Below, piece after piece: positions 52,474 to 60,692 of a stretch of 64,000 bases of DNA (position 1 is the first letter of the stretch; each line of letters begins with the position of its first letter). This DNA comes from Pontibacter sp. G13. Lineage in GTDB: Bacteria; Bacteroidota; Bacteroidia; J057. The notes under the pieces are model-generated. The model had not been told where the DNA came from. It ran no database searches and saw nothing but the letters and a program-made list of their open reading frames with translations. The translations under genes were made by a program, and so were the position numbers. The stretch spans positions 5,828,001-5,892,000 of the forward strand of contig NZ_CP134696.1 of the NCBI RefSeq assembly GCF_031851795.1. The letters run 5' to 3'.

Positions 52474-54588
52474 ATGAAGTCAACTAACCTATTGAATGGG
52501 GCCTGGAAAATGGGCTGGATCGCGGTATTCCTGTGCTTTTCCATGCTTTCGGCATTGGGGCAGGATGCTGTCTCTACCCACGGAGCCCTCAGCGTGTCCG
52601 GCAACCGGATCGTGAATCAGAATGGGCAATCTGTGAGTTTTGCCGGAGCGAGTTTTTTCTGGAGCAACTGGAGCGGGCAATTCTACACCGCCCAAAATGT
52701 GGCCTACCTCAAAAGTGACTGGAATGCCACCATTGTACGCGCTGCGATGGGCGTGGAGGTTTCCGGCGGCTATCTATCCAACCCACAAGCAGAAAAGAAC
52801 AAGGTGAAGACCATCGTGGATGCGGCCATCGCCAATGGCATGTATGTGATTATCGACTGGCACACGCACTATGCCGAGAGTTACACAAGCGATGCGATTC
52901 AGTTTTTTCAGGAGATGGCCACCACGTACGGTAGCTATCCGAACGTGATCTATGAGATCTACAATGAGCCGATCAATTCGTCATGGGACAACGATATCAA
53001 GCCCTATGCCGAGCAGGTGATTGGAGCGATTCGGGCCATTGATCCGGATAATTTGATCATTGTGGGTACGCCCTTCTACTCCCAAAACGTGGATCAGGCA
53101 TCTTGGAACCCGATCACCAATTATTCCAATATCGCCTATACCATCCACTTCTATGCCGCTACGCACAAGGCTTCGCTCCGCGCGAAATGTGTGACAGCCA
53201 TGAACAACGGGATTGCGCTGATGGCTACGGAATGGGGTACCTGTGAAGCCAGTGGGGATGGTTTCATCGATCAAGCCTCTACCAACGAATGGATGAGTTT
53301 CCTCCAAGCCAACGGGATCAGCCATTGTAACTGGTCCATCTTCGACAAGGTGGAATCCGCTTCTGCACTCGTTCCCGGAGCCAGTACCACAGGCGGTTGG
53401 GGAACCGGCCAGCTGACCACTTCCGGAAATATCGTCCGCAACATCGTCCTGAATTGGGGCACACCTACCGGTGGCGGCGGCGGAGGAGGAGGAGGTGGAG
53501 GAACTTGTTCCGGTAGTGGAACGAGCCTTCCTGCGCTGATTGAGGCCGAGAATTACTGCGATATGAACGGGGTCCAAACCGAGACCACGACCGATGCAGG
53601 TGGCGGGCAAAATATCGGATATCTCGATCCGGGGGATTGGGTCAGGTATCAAGTGGATGTTCCCTCGTCCGGAAATTATACCGTTGAGTTCCGGGTAGCT
53701 TCCAACCAATCCAGTGGCCAGTTCGAGCTTAAGACTGGCAGCACGACCTTGACCACCGAGTCTGTGCCCAATACCGGAGGCTGGCAAAATTGGACGACGC
53801 TCAGTAAAACAGTCTCGCTATCTGCGGGGGTTCAGACCCTTGAGCTGTACGTCGTAGGCAGTGCATTCAATGTCAACTGGATCAACTTCAGCTCCGCCGG
53901 AAATGGCGGCGGCGGCGGTGGTGGAGGTGGAAGTACCCCCATTCGCATTGAGGCAGAGGACTATACGGTCATGTCCGGCATTCAGACAGAGAATTGTTCC
54001 GAAGGCGGCCTGAACATCGGCTACATCGATGCTGGAGATTGGGTGGCCTATCAGACCACGCTGCCACAAGCGGGAAGCTACGAAGTACGCTACCGGGTAG
54101 CCAGCCTCAATGGCGGGGGGCAAATCAGCTTGGAGCAAAATGCAGGGACCACCTTCCTCGGTACGCTCAATGTCCCCAACACTGGAGGCTGGCAGAATTG
54201 GACGACCATTTCGCATACAGTCACGATAGGAGGCGGTGTGCAAGACTTTGCCATTGGCGTTCCGGCCGGCGGATACAATGTGAACTGGATCGAGCTGGAA
54301 TATCTGGGCGGCGCCAATCGTCAACCCCAACCGATTGCGGAGATTCAATCCCAAGTGAAACTCTGGCCCAATCCTGCGTCAGACCGCATCACCTTGCTGG
54401 GATTTCCTGAATCCATGACAGCCTTGGCCATCTACAATCTTCAGGGCAAGCAGGTGCTCGCGCAATCCCTGAGCGGTCTGCAAGATCACGCCAAGGTAGA
54501 CGTCGGGCAGCTCGAACCGGGCATGTATATGGTGAGATTGACTGGTGGAAGTAGCCAGCCTGTGCTCATGAAATTTGTGAAGCGATAA
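52474..54588 (+). CDS. Secreted GH5 endoglucanase-type enzyme with two CBM6 modules and type IX sorting domain
   Basis: This 704-residue enzyme hydrolyses beta-1,4-glucan-type chains. A signal peptide ends near LSALGQ. The GH5 TIM barrel (about 35-330) has acid/base Glu165 in VIYEIYNEP and nucleophile Glu253 in LMATEWGT, with DWHTHYAES as the family's third-strand motif (GH5_2-like). A poly-Gly linker (333-343), a CBM6 (about 350-475), a second poly-Gly linker (478-486), another CBM6 (about 490-612) and a type IX sorting domain (KLWPNPASDR to the end) follow. The two CBM6 modules share NVNWI(N/E) and VPNTGGWQNWTT blocks and look like a recent duplication. It follows the hybrid regulator, its likely controller. 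Confidence 0.92.
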   Translation: MKSTNLLNGAWKMGWIAVFLCFSMLSALGQDAVSTHGALSVSGNRIVNQNGQSVSFAGASFFWSNWSGQFYTAQNVAYLKSDWNATIVRAAMGVEVSGGYLSNPQAEKNKVKTIVDAAIANGMYVIIDWHTHYAESYTSDAIQFFQEMATTYGSYPNVIYEIYNEPINSSWDNDIKPYAEQVIGAIRAIDPDNLIIVGTPFYSQNVDQASWNPITNYSNIAYTIHFYAATHKASLRAKCVTAMNNGIALMATEWGTCEASGDGFIDQASTNEWMSFLQANGISHCNWSIFDKVESASALVPGASTTGGWGTGQLTTSGNIVRNIVLNWGTPTGGGGGGGGGGGTCSGSGTSLPALIEAENYCDMNGVQTETTTDAGGGQNIGYLDPGDWVRYQVDVPSSGNYTVEFRVASNQSSGQFELKTGSTTLTTESVPNTGGWQNWTTLSKTVSLSAGVQTLELYVVGSAFNVNWINFSSAGNGGGGGGGGGSTPIRIEAEDYTVMSGIQTENCSEGGLNIGYIDAGDWVAYQTTLPQAGSYEVRYRVASLNGGGQISLEQNAGTTFLGTLNVPNTGGWQNWTTISHTVTIGGGVQDFAIGVPAGGYNVNWIELEYLGGANRQPQPIAEIQSQVKLWPNPASDRITLLGFPESMTALAIYNLQGKQVLAQSLSGLQDHAKVDVGQLEPGMYMVRLTGGSSQPVLMKFVKR

Positions 54589-54616
54589 GCAGCCAACGTT
54601 TCGTGTGATTCCCAAC

Positions 54617-54649
54617 AAAAACCTCCTACATCTATAGTGGGAGGTTTTT
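54617..54649 (+). terminator. Terminator after the GH5 gene
   Basis: AAAAACCTCC (54617-54626) and GGAGGTTTTT (54640-54649) form a perfect 10-bp stem with a 13-base loop ending in a T run. Confidence 0.9.
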
Positions 54650-54783
54650 GGGTGGGTATTGGGCAATTTGTTGACTATGAGGGGGAAGGTGTAGAACTGA
54701 AAGGAAACGGATTCATTCCTTTGCCATATTTTCCATCCCTTGCACAATTCTTGCGTACCTTGTCGGAACAAAAGAAACCTCAC

Positions 54784-55947
54784 GTGCATATTAGCTTCAA
54801 ACGCCTCCTGCTGTGTCTTCCCCTCCTGTTGGGCTTTTTGATTTCTCCCATTCAAGCCCAAACTGACACCACCAAGTATCGATTCGGCTGGTTGGAAAAA
54901 CAGGCCCGAAAGATGTTGGCTGATACCGCTGCTCCCGGAGAACCCCGCTTTTTGGCCTATCCGACAGTCGGGTATGCCCCGGAGACCAGTTTGGAAATAG
55001 GCGTCTCTGCGGTGAGGCTTTTTCATGCTCGTCGTGAGGCTACCAATCGTTTGAGTGAGATTCGTCTTTTTGCCTTTTTTACCCTTGAGAGCCAGTATGG
55101 AATTTGGCTGGATCATGACATCTATGGGCATGAGGACAAGTGGTTTTTCCTCGGCCAGATCCGCCAACAACGTTTCCCCTTGCTCTATTTTGGAATTGGC
55201 CCAAACACCTTGGAAGAGGATGCGGTATTGATCGATGCCAACTACACCAAGCTTCGGGAGCGAGTGTTGCGCAGGGTCGCCCCAAATCTGTTTGTGGGCT
55301 TCGAATCGGATTTCCAGCTTCTTTACAATGTCAATTTCGAGGAGGAATTCAATCCCATGCCATTGGGAAGCGAAGGCTCCCTGAACTTGGGGTTGGGTTT
55401 GGGGATGGTCTATGACAATCGCCACAATGTCCTGAACGTGCGAGAAGGCGTTTTTGCAGAATTGGCCTTTCTGGAATACCTACCAGCGTTTGGGAGCGAT
55501 TTCTCCTTTCGCGAGATCTATCTGGATTCCCGGTATTATATCCCCATCACACGGGACAAAAGTCAAGTCTTGGCGATGCAGTTCCAAGCATCCTCATTTG
55601 TCAGGGATGTCCCGTTCAACCACATGGCCTTGCTCGGTGGAGAGCAAATGATGCGAGGCTATTATACGGGTAGATACCGAGACAAGAATTTGGTGGCTTT
55701 TCAGGCAGAGTACCGATTCCTTCCATTTCCGCTTTCCTTTACCGATCGGATTGGGGGAGCCGTATTTGTGGCCACAGGTATGGTGGCTCCTCGTGTGCAA
55801 GATTTCCAATTGAAAAACTTGTTGCCGACTGGAGGATTTGGATTAAGGTACTTGCTGTTCAAGCAAAAAGATATCTATGTCCGGTTCGATGTTGCGTTTA
55901 CTGAAGAAGGCCCCGGATTTTACTTTTTTACCGGCGAAGCATTTTGA
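54784..55947 (+). CDS. Outer-membrane beta-barrel protein (BamA/TamA surface-antigen barrel-like)
   Basis: The 387-residue product has a signal peptide (FKRLLLCLPLLLGFLISPIQA-Q) followed by a short periplasmic segment and a 16-strand-type barrel. Barrel features of the surface-antigen family are visible: LNLGLGLGMVYDNRHNVLNVREGVFAEL near residues 245-270, and LLGGEQMMRGYYTGRYRDKNLVAFQAEYRF, the RGY-containing strand pair typical of BamA-like barrels. No POTRA domain is present, so it is a short barrel-only relative. The start is uncertain. The first ATG in frame (54637) lies inside the upstream terminator, so GTG 54784, which gives the signal peptide, is chosen. Single gene. Confidence 0.7.
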   Translation: MHISFKRLLLCLPLLLGFLISPIQAQTDTTKYRFGWLEKQARKMLADTAAPGEPRFLAYPTVGYAPETSLEIGVSAVRLFHARREATNRLSEIRLFAFFTLESQYGIWLDHDIYGHEDKWFFLGQIRQQRFPLLYFGIGPNTLEEDAVLIDANYTKLRERVLRRVAPNLFVGFESDFQLLYNVNFEEEFNPMPLGSEGSLNLGLGLGMVYDNRHNVLNVREGVFAELAFLEYLPAFGSDFSFREIYLDSRYYIPITRDKSQVLAMQFQASSFVRDVPFNHMALLGGEQMMRGYYTGRYRDKNLVAFQAEYRFLPFPLSFTDRIGGAVFVATGMVAPRVQDFQLKNLLPTGGFGLRYLLFKQKDIYVRFDVAFTEEGPGFYFFTGEAF

Positions 55948-56507
55948 TCTTGAATATGTTGACTTATGAATAGTTCCAATATAGCTTTTCTATTGGGCTG
56001 GAAATTCTATATGCTGTTCTCGATATGCGAAGATTGATAATTTTATATTGTTCGTCGCATTGGAATAATTTTTCTGGATTTATTTCTATCTCATTTTTAC
56101 AAAAATAATTACATCTAATTCTAACTGCTTTAGTTGTTGGAACATCTTTTTTTTCTTCATATCTGGCTTGTAATGCCGTTAGGGTAGATTTTGGGAGTCG
56201 TTTAAAGATGCGAAATCAAGCCAGTGTAAATATATTCATACAGATATATTATTATTGCTAGTAGTACTATTATGATTCATGCAGGAAAATATTTTTTTGA
56301 ATTTCATTGGGATATAATCCAAAAAGCAGTATAATGGGATTGTATTAAGGAATGCCCACACCTTCTGCTATTACTTTTTGATTATTCAGACCGTACCAGG
56401 TCACTGATATTTCCAATCGTTAGACCCAGTTGAGATCCGCTGATTCGGCCCCCGAATCGGAGTGAATCCTGTTGTCTATAACCACTCTGATAGACCAGTT
56501 TTTGTTT
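55948..56507. other. AT-rich intergenic island before the lanthipeptide locus
   Basis: About 560 bp without a convincing gene. The stretch 55965-56350 is strikingly AT-rich with runs of A and T, unlike the surrounding coding DNA. It separates the barrel gene from the TonB-dependent receptor and probably contains the promoter of the lanthipeptide locus. Frames here are under 25 codons or overlap the receptor. Confidence 0.6.
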
Positions 56508-58952
56508 ATGCGCACATTGCAACGCTTTGGACGATGTCTTGGACATTCGCGCCTGATACTTTTGTGTCTCATTTTTTCGGGAAATTGTGTTTGGGGTCAG
56601 TCTCCAGTAACGATTTCCGGTCAAATAGCAGATGGTCAATCTGAGGAGGCAGTAGCATACGCGACCGTTCTGCTACATCAAGCGGATTCTCTATTGGGAG
56701 CGGCATTGACCGATTCATTGGGACAGTTTGAGTTGACCATTGCTCCCACTTCGAATGTGACATTGACGATCCGACACTTTCTCTATCAGGCATTTTCGCA
56801 GCCCCTTTCTTTAGATGACCTATCCGCCAATCCCGCCCTTGGTTCCCTCACGTTAGAGCCGGAAACTCCAGAAGTTGAATCGGTAGATATAGAAGCCAAA
56901 CGCCCTGAAATCACCATGGGACCACAGGGAAATCTCACTTTTCGGATCTCAGGTACGACATTGAGCGGAATTGGAAGTGGACTAGACGTATTGGGTCAAA
57001 CCCCTGGCTTGCAGATAGATCCCCAAGGGAGTCTCACCTTTAACGGTCGTCAAGGCGTACTTGTCATCCTCGATGGACGTGAAATGCGGATGAGCGGCCA
57101 GTCTCTTGCCAATTACCTCCAAGGTCTAAATAGCCAACAAATCGAGGAAATCGAGATCATCCAGAATCCCGGTGCCAAATACGATGCGCTTGGTGTGGCA
57201 GGAATTGTCCATATCAAGACCAAACAAGGCCGCGAGAAAGGGTGGGGGGGGACCTACCAGTTGGGAGCCAATTACGGGAAGCGACTCCGCGCTCAGGGCG
57301 GTGTGACAGCCAATTGGCGGCTCAATGAAAAAATCAATTTCAGTACACGTGCCAATATCTCCAATGGACGATCCTTTTCCACATTGGACGAGCAGCGAAA
57401 CATCTTTTCCACTTCGGAAGATCTCGACCGGCAAAATGAACGGATATATGCTTGGAACTCTGAGACGCTGGTTTTGGGGTTGGATTTTACGCCCAATCCC
57501 AAGCACGATCTGGGGATTGTCGTGGAGGCATATCACGAGCAAAACTGGGATGAAACCCACAGTACGACGCGAGTTACTCAATTTGAGGAGTTGGCTTCCT
57601 TGGTAGATTTCGACAGTGATGGAATGCTAGCTTGGTTCAATGCCACTGCGAATATCACCCATAGCTGGACTCCCGATACATTCGCCACCAACTGGACGAC
57701 AGTCATCGATTTGGGGGGATATTGGACCGATTCAGATTATGATCTATTGAGCCAATTTTCGGACGATTCTGGAGATCCCATCGGGGCCAATGAAGTGCGT
57801 AGGACGGAAAATCCTACCTCTATTGAACTCGGATCGATCAAGTCGGATTTTTCCTCCCGCAGATTGGGTTTTTATACAGAAGCGGGTTTCAAGATCAGTC
57901 AGGTCAGAAATGACAATGATTTTCTCGCCATGCGGAATGACGGGGGAATTTGGCTGAGTATACCCGGTCAGACCAACCGATTCTTATTCGATGAGACGAT
58001 TTACGCAGGATACGTAGGGGCTGCCACGACGTGGTTGGGATGGAATTGGTACGGTGGTTTTAGATGGGAACATAGCGTTTCAGAAGGAAACTCCATTACC
58101 TTGGAAGATTCCTTTCGCAGAGAAATATCACAGCCCTTCCCAGTGGTTTCCATTGGTCGAGCCTTCAAAGGGTGGCAGATGTACCTCAACTACGGTAGAA
58201 GAATCAATCGTCCTGATTATCAGGCACTCAATCCCTTTGCCTTCTATTTGGACGAATATTCCTTCTGGCGGGGAAATCCTAACCTGAAGCCACAATTCAC
58301 CCATTCTGCCAGCCTTTCGATCAGTGTCAAGGGAAGTTTGAATATCTCCTTGGTGGCAAGCAGGAGCAATCAATTGCTATACCCGGTTGCAATCCAAGAT
58401 GACTCCACCAAGCGAGTTTTCACGACTCGGGAAAACATTGGGCGATCGGATTATGCAGGCCTATTCGTGAATCACAGCACATCTATCGGCAAGCGTTGGA
58501 CGATGTATCACCAAGCGGGTATGTACTACAACTCGATTTTGGATCAGGTGCAGGACTCCGGCACTGTCGTCTCGGGTATTCAGGGATATTATGTGAATGC
58601 CAATTATAGCTGGGCACTCAAGAACAATTGGTCCTTGAATATGCAGGCATCCTATCAAGGAAAGAATCGGAGTATTTGGGTAGCGGCGGATTATCTGTCC
58701 TTGGGGTTGGGGGTGCAAAAGCAATGGGCCTCAGGGGCCTCCTGCTCATTGAATGTGTCAGATGTATTGGGCACGATTCGGTATGTGAACACCTACGAAT
58801 ACGATGGGATTTCATTTGTCAACCAATACGAACCAGAGACTTTCAAGATTAGCCTTTCTTTCTCTCAACCCTTTGGAAATCAGAAGATCAAGACAAGGAA
58901 AAGAACTTCTGGCCTGGAGGATGAGAAAGGGAGGATCAACAGACAACACTAA
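56508..58952 (+). CDS. TonB-dependent receptor, OMP_b-brl_3 type, linked to the lanthipeptide genes
   Basis: The 814-residue protein has a signal peptide (LILLCLIFSGNCVWGQ), then a carboxypeptidase-regulatory-like domain (VTISGQIADGQSEEAVAYATVLLHQ, about 35-115) and a plug domain (SGLDVLGQTPGLQIDPQGSLTFNGRQGVLVILDG, NAGAK-like motif IIQNPGAKYDALGVAGIVHI). A long barrel of the outer-membrane-family-3 type runs to the end. No SusD partner follows, so it is not a classical SusC. It ends 129 bases before the precursor gene on the same strand. A role in import, recognition or release of the peptide or in self-protection is inferred only from position. ATG 56508 starts the signal peptide; 56472 is also possible. 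Confidence 0.85.
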   Translation: MRTLQRFGRCLGHSRLILLCLIFSGNCVWGQSPVTISGQIADGQSEEAVAYATVLLHQADSLLGAALTDSLGQFELTIAPTSNVTLTIRHFLYQAFSQPLSLDDLSANPALGSLTLEPETPEVESVDIEAKRPEITMGPQGNLTFRISGTTLSGIGSGLDVLGQTPGLQIDPQGSLTFNGRQGVLVILDGREMRMSGQSLANYLQGLNSQQIEEIEIIQNPGAKYDALGVAGIVHIKTKQGREKGWGGTYQLGANYGKRLRAQGGVTANWRLNEKINFSTRANISNGRSFSTLDEQRNIFSTSEDLDRQNERIYAWNSETLVLGLDFTPNPKHDLGIVVEAYHEQNWDETHSTTRVTQFEELASLVDFDSDGMLAWFNATANITHSWTPDTFATNWTTVIDLGGYWTDSDYDLLSQFSDDSGDPIGANEVRRTENPTSIELGSIKSDFSSRRLGFYTEAGFKISQVRNDNDFLAMRNDGGIWLSIPGQTNRFLFDETIYAGYVGAATTWLGWNWYGGFRWEHSVSEGNSITLEDSFRREISQPFPVVSIGRAFKGWQMYLNYGRRINRPDYQALNPFAFYLDEYSFWRGNPNLKPQFTHSASLSISVKGSLNISLVASRSNQLLYPVAIQDDSTKRVFTTRENIGRSDYAGLFVNHSTSIGKRWTMYHQAGMYYNSILDQVQDSGTVVSGIQGYYVNANYSWALKNNWSLNMQASYQGKNRSIWVAADYLSLGLGVQKQWASGASCSLNVSDVLGTIRYVNTYEYDGISFVNQYEPETFKISLSFSQPFGNQKIKTRKRTSGLEDEKGRINRQH

Positions 58953-59081
58953 TCAGAATTTCAAGATGACTGCTTGGCAGGAAATGCTAGAACTGATGAT
59001 TGTATAACGAGAATTGGTACCAAGAAGCGGAAGCCGAAAAGCTTTGATAGAGTAGGCAAATCACCATTTTATTACATCAAA

Positions 59082-59270
59082 ATGAAAACTTTCAAATTCA
59101 AAGGCAAACTGTCTATCGACAAGCAGACGATCGCTCAGTTGACTGATGCTCAGTTGGAAAGCATCCAAGGTGGAGCTGGTTCTAGCTCTTCTTCTTCTAC
59201 CCCTGCATCCAACGGTTGCACCGCTTCCTGCAACTCTTGCATCACTTGCCCAATCAAGAAGATTGGATAA
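59082..59270 (+). CDS. lanA: Class I lanthipeptide precursor
   Basis: The 62-residue peptide has a leader of 31 residues ending in Gly30-Gly31, containing KLSIDKQTI and LTDAQLESIQGG, which resembles double-glycine leaders of Bacteroidota class I lanthipeptides. The core, residues 32-62, contains a run of six Ser (34-39), Thr40, Ser43, four Cys (46, 50, 53, 56) in the pattern C-x3-C-x2-C-x2-C, and a basic Ile-Lys-Lys-Ile-Gly end. Twelve Ser/Thr can be dehydrated and four Cys can form up to four thioether rings. A TTG-started frame from 58974 would add an unlikely lead; ATG 59082 gives the normal leader. It is followed by lanC, lanB and a C39 exporter. Confidence 0.85.
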   Translation: MKTFKFKGKLSIDKQTIAQLTDAQLESIQGGAGSSSSSSTPASNGCTASCNSCITCPIKKIG

Positions 59271-59284
59271 TTTCTGGTGAATCA

Positions 59285-59307
59285 GGTTAGGGGATACACC
59301 CCTAACC
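59285..59307 (+). terminator. First hairpin after the precursor gene
   Basis: GGTTAGGGG (59285-59293) and CCCCTAACC (59299-59307) form a perfect 9-bp stem with a 5-base loop, 14 bases after the precursor stop. No U run follows, so it may be an RNA-stabilising or attenuating element rather than a full terminator. Confidence 0.6.
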
Positions 59308-59318
59308 TCACCATTTAA

Positions 59319-59352
59319 TTACATCTGGAATGCAATTGCATTCCAGATGTAA
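59319..59352. promoter_or_regulatory. Perfect 34-base palindrome between lanA and lanC
   Basis: The two halves (TTACATCTGGAATGCAA and its exact reverse complement) meet without a spacer at 59335/59336. As RNA it folds into a stem of about 15 bp with a tiny loop; as DNA it could be an operator. It lies midway between the precursor and the biosynthetic genes. Confidence 0.6.
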
Positions 59353-59363
59353 AATATACAATT

Positions 59364-59398
59364 CTCCGAAGAGTAAAAAATCCTTTTACTATCCGGAG
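59364..59398 (+). promoter_or_regulatory. Third hairpin in the lanA-lanC leader
   Basis: An outer stem CTCCG/CGGAG (59364-59368 and 59394-59398) encloses AGTAAAA/TTTTACT (59372-59378 and 59384-59390). With the two preceding structures it makes a three-hairpin leader upstream of lanC. Confidence 0.45.
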
Positions 59399-59483
59399 CT
59401 GAATACCCGTACTCTTGATTTGACACGATTGAGGTAAACTGGTGTTGGTTCTGTCCGGGACTGAACGCCCCTAGCTTTTGTAC

Positions 59484-60692
59484 ATGGAATCTACTGCAAC
59501 GCAATTGCGAGATACACAGATCGCCCTGATCCGTGATATATTCCTAATGACCCAATCTCACCTTCCGGATGAAGACGGCTGGTTCGATGGAAGACTCGGT
59601 TATATGCTATTTGATTGGTATTACCGGTTGTCCTTCGAATTAGATCTCGATCCCGTGGGGGAGGCATTTTCCGACTTATTGGGTCGTTTAAACGAGGGCA
59701 ATTCTAGCCTAACGGATGATTCCCTTTCCAAAGGAATGACCGGCCTAGCTCTGGTCCTAAACCATTTCCATCAGGAATTTCAGTGGGAGGTCGATGACTT
59801 GTTGGCTGATCTGGATCAAATGGTTATCGCCTGCATCGAAGAGCGTATCCTCAAGGGAGAAAAGGATTTCTATCACCAAGCGACTGGATTACTCCATTAC
59901 CTCATCCAACGATTGGCACAAAACGGGATTGAGCAAGTCGTTGATCATTGCCTGGACCTTTGGACCCAAACTTCCACCATAGATCTAGCAGGATTGCGCT
60001 ATCGGAGTTCGATGGGCCAAGGAGCTGGGGTAGCCTATGATTTGGGATTGGCACACGGTCTTACAGGTTTTCTGTTGACTATCAGTCCTTTGGTTGATCA
60101 TCCAAGGTTGGGTGAAAAGGCAATTACCTTGGTTCAGGCAGGCCTTCGATATTATCAAACAGTGGCAGCCAAAGCGTCGACCGATGAAAGGACTCCTGCA
60201 GATTCCGAAATCCCCGTCTTTGTAGGAGTGGATCAGCCAACCGTAGTCCGTACCAATCGGATGGCCTATTGCTACGGTGATATCGGCCCCTTGCTGGTCT
60301 GGGAACGAACCCGGCATTTCCTATCTATTTCTGATCAGCAAAAGCTGTTTTGGGATCAAATCCATTCCAAGGTTTGTGCTGCCCAAACCCCTGAAAAGAC
60401 CGGAATCGACGATGCGCATTTGTGCCACGGATCTGCGGGAATTGCCTTGATGTTTCGGGCACTGAATGCCGCTCATCCTCAGAAAGCGTATTTGGATGGC
60501 TATGAATTTTGGGTGGAGAAAACTTGGCAATACGCCCAAGAAGATCTGGCCACAGGAGCATACGCTGGAGGACCCGCCAGTTTGTTGGAAGGATTTAGTG
60601 GGGTAGGACTGGCATGCTTGACTTTTCTGTATGGCTCGGACTGGAACTGGCCATCGCTTTTTCTGCTCCCTACCAATCCCCAAGCATCATGA
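59484..60692 (+). CDS. lanC: LanC-family lanthionine synthetase (cyclase)
   Basis: The 402-residue alpha-toroid enzyme adds Cys thiols to dehydrated Ser/Thr. The zinc ligands are visible: Cys263 in RMAYCYGDIG and Cys314-His315 in LCHGSAG. The active-site His191 in GLAHGLTG is also present, and all family motifs are in order. ATG 59484 is used; the TTG two codons earlier is unlikely. Its stop overlaps the LanB start by 4 bp, indicating coupled translation. The 213-base gap after the precursor gene holds three hairpins, consistent with lower expression than the precursor. It is cytoplasmic, presumably acting with LanB and the exporter at the membrane. Confidence 0.93.
   Translation: MESTATQLRDTQIALIRDIFLMTQSHLPDEDGWFDGRLGYMLFDWYYRLSFELDLDPVGEAFSDLLGRLNEGNSSLTDDSLSKGMTGLALVLNHFHQEFQWEVDDLLADLDQMVIACIEERILKGEKDFYHQATGLLHYLIQRLAQNGIEQVVDHCLDLWTQTSTIDLAGLRYRSSMGQGAGVAYDLGLAHGLTGFLLTISPLVDHPRLGEKAITLVQAGLRYYQTVAAKASTDERTPADSEIPVFVGVDQPTVVRTNRMAYCYGDIGPLLVWERTRHFLSISDQQKLFWDQIHSKVCAAQTPEKTGIDDAHLCHGSAGIALMFRALNAAHPQKAYLDGYEFWVEKTWQYAQEDLATGAYAGGPASLLEGFSGVGLACLTFLYGSDWNWPSLFLLPTNPQAS

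Noticed and set aside
53470-53505. GGC/GGA-rich tract that might be a microsatellite
   Set aside because: It is in frame and encodes the poly-Gly linker between GH5 and CBM6, with a second equivalent linker downstream.
54637-54783. ATG start of the outer-membrane barrel gene inside the GH5 terminator
   Set aside because: Translation from there would start within the terminator stem and place the signal peptide 50 residues inside; GTG 54784 fits better.
58974-59081. N-terminally extended precursor starting at a TTG
   Set aside because: The extension does not resemble a leader, and the ATG at 59082 gives a normal-length double-glycine leader.
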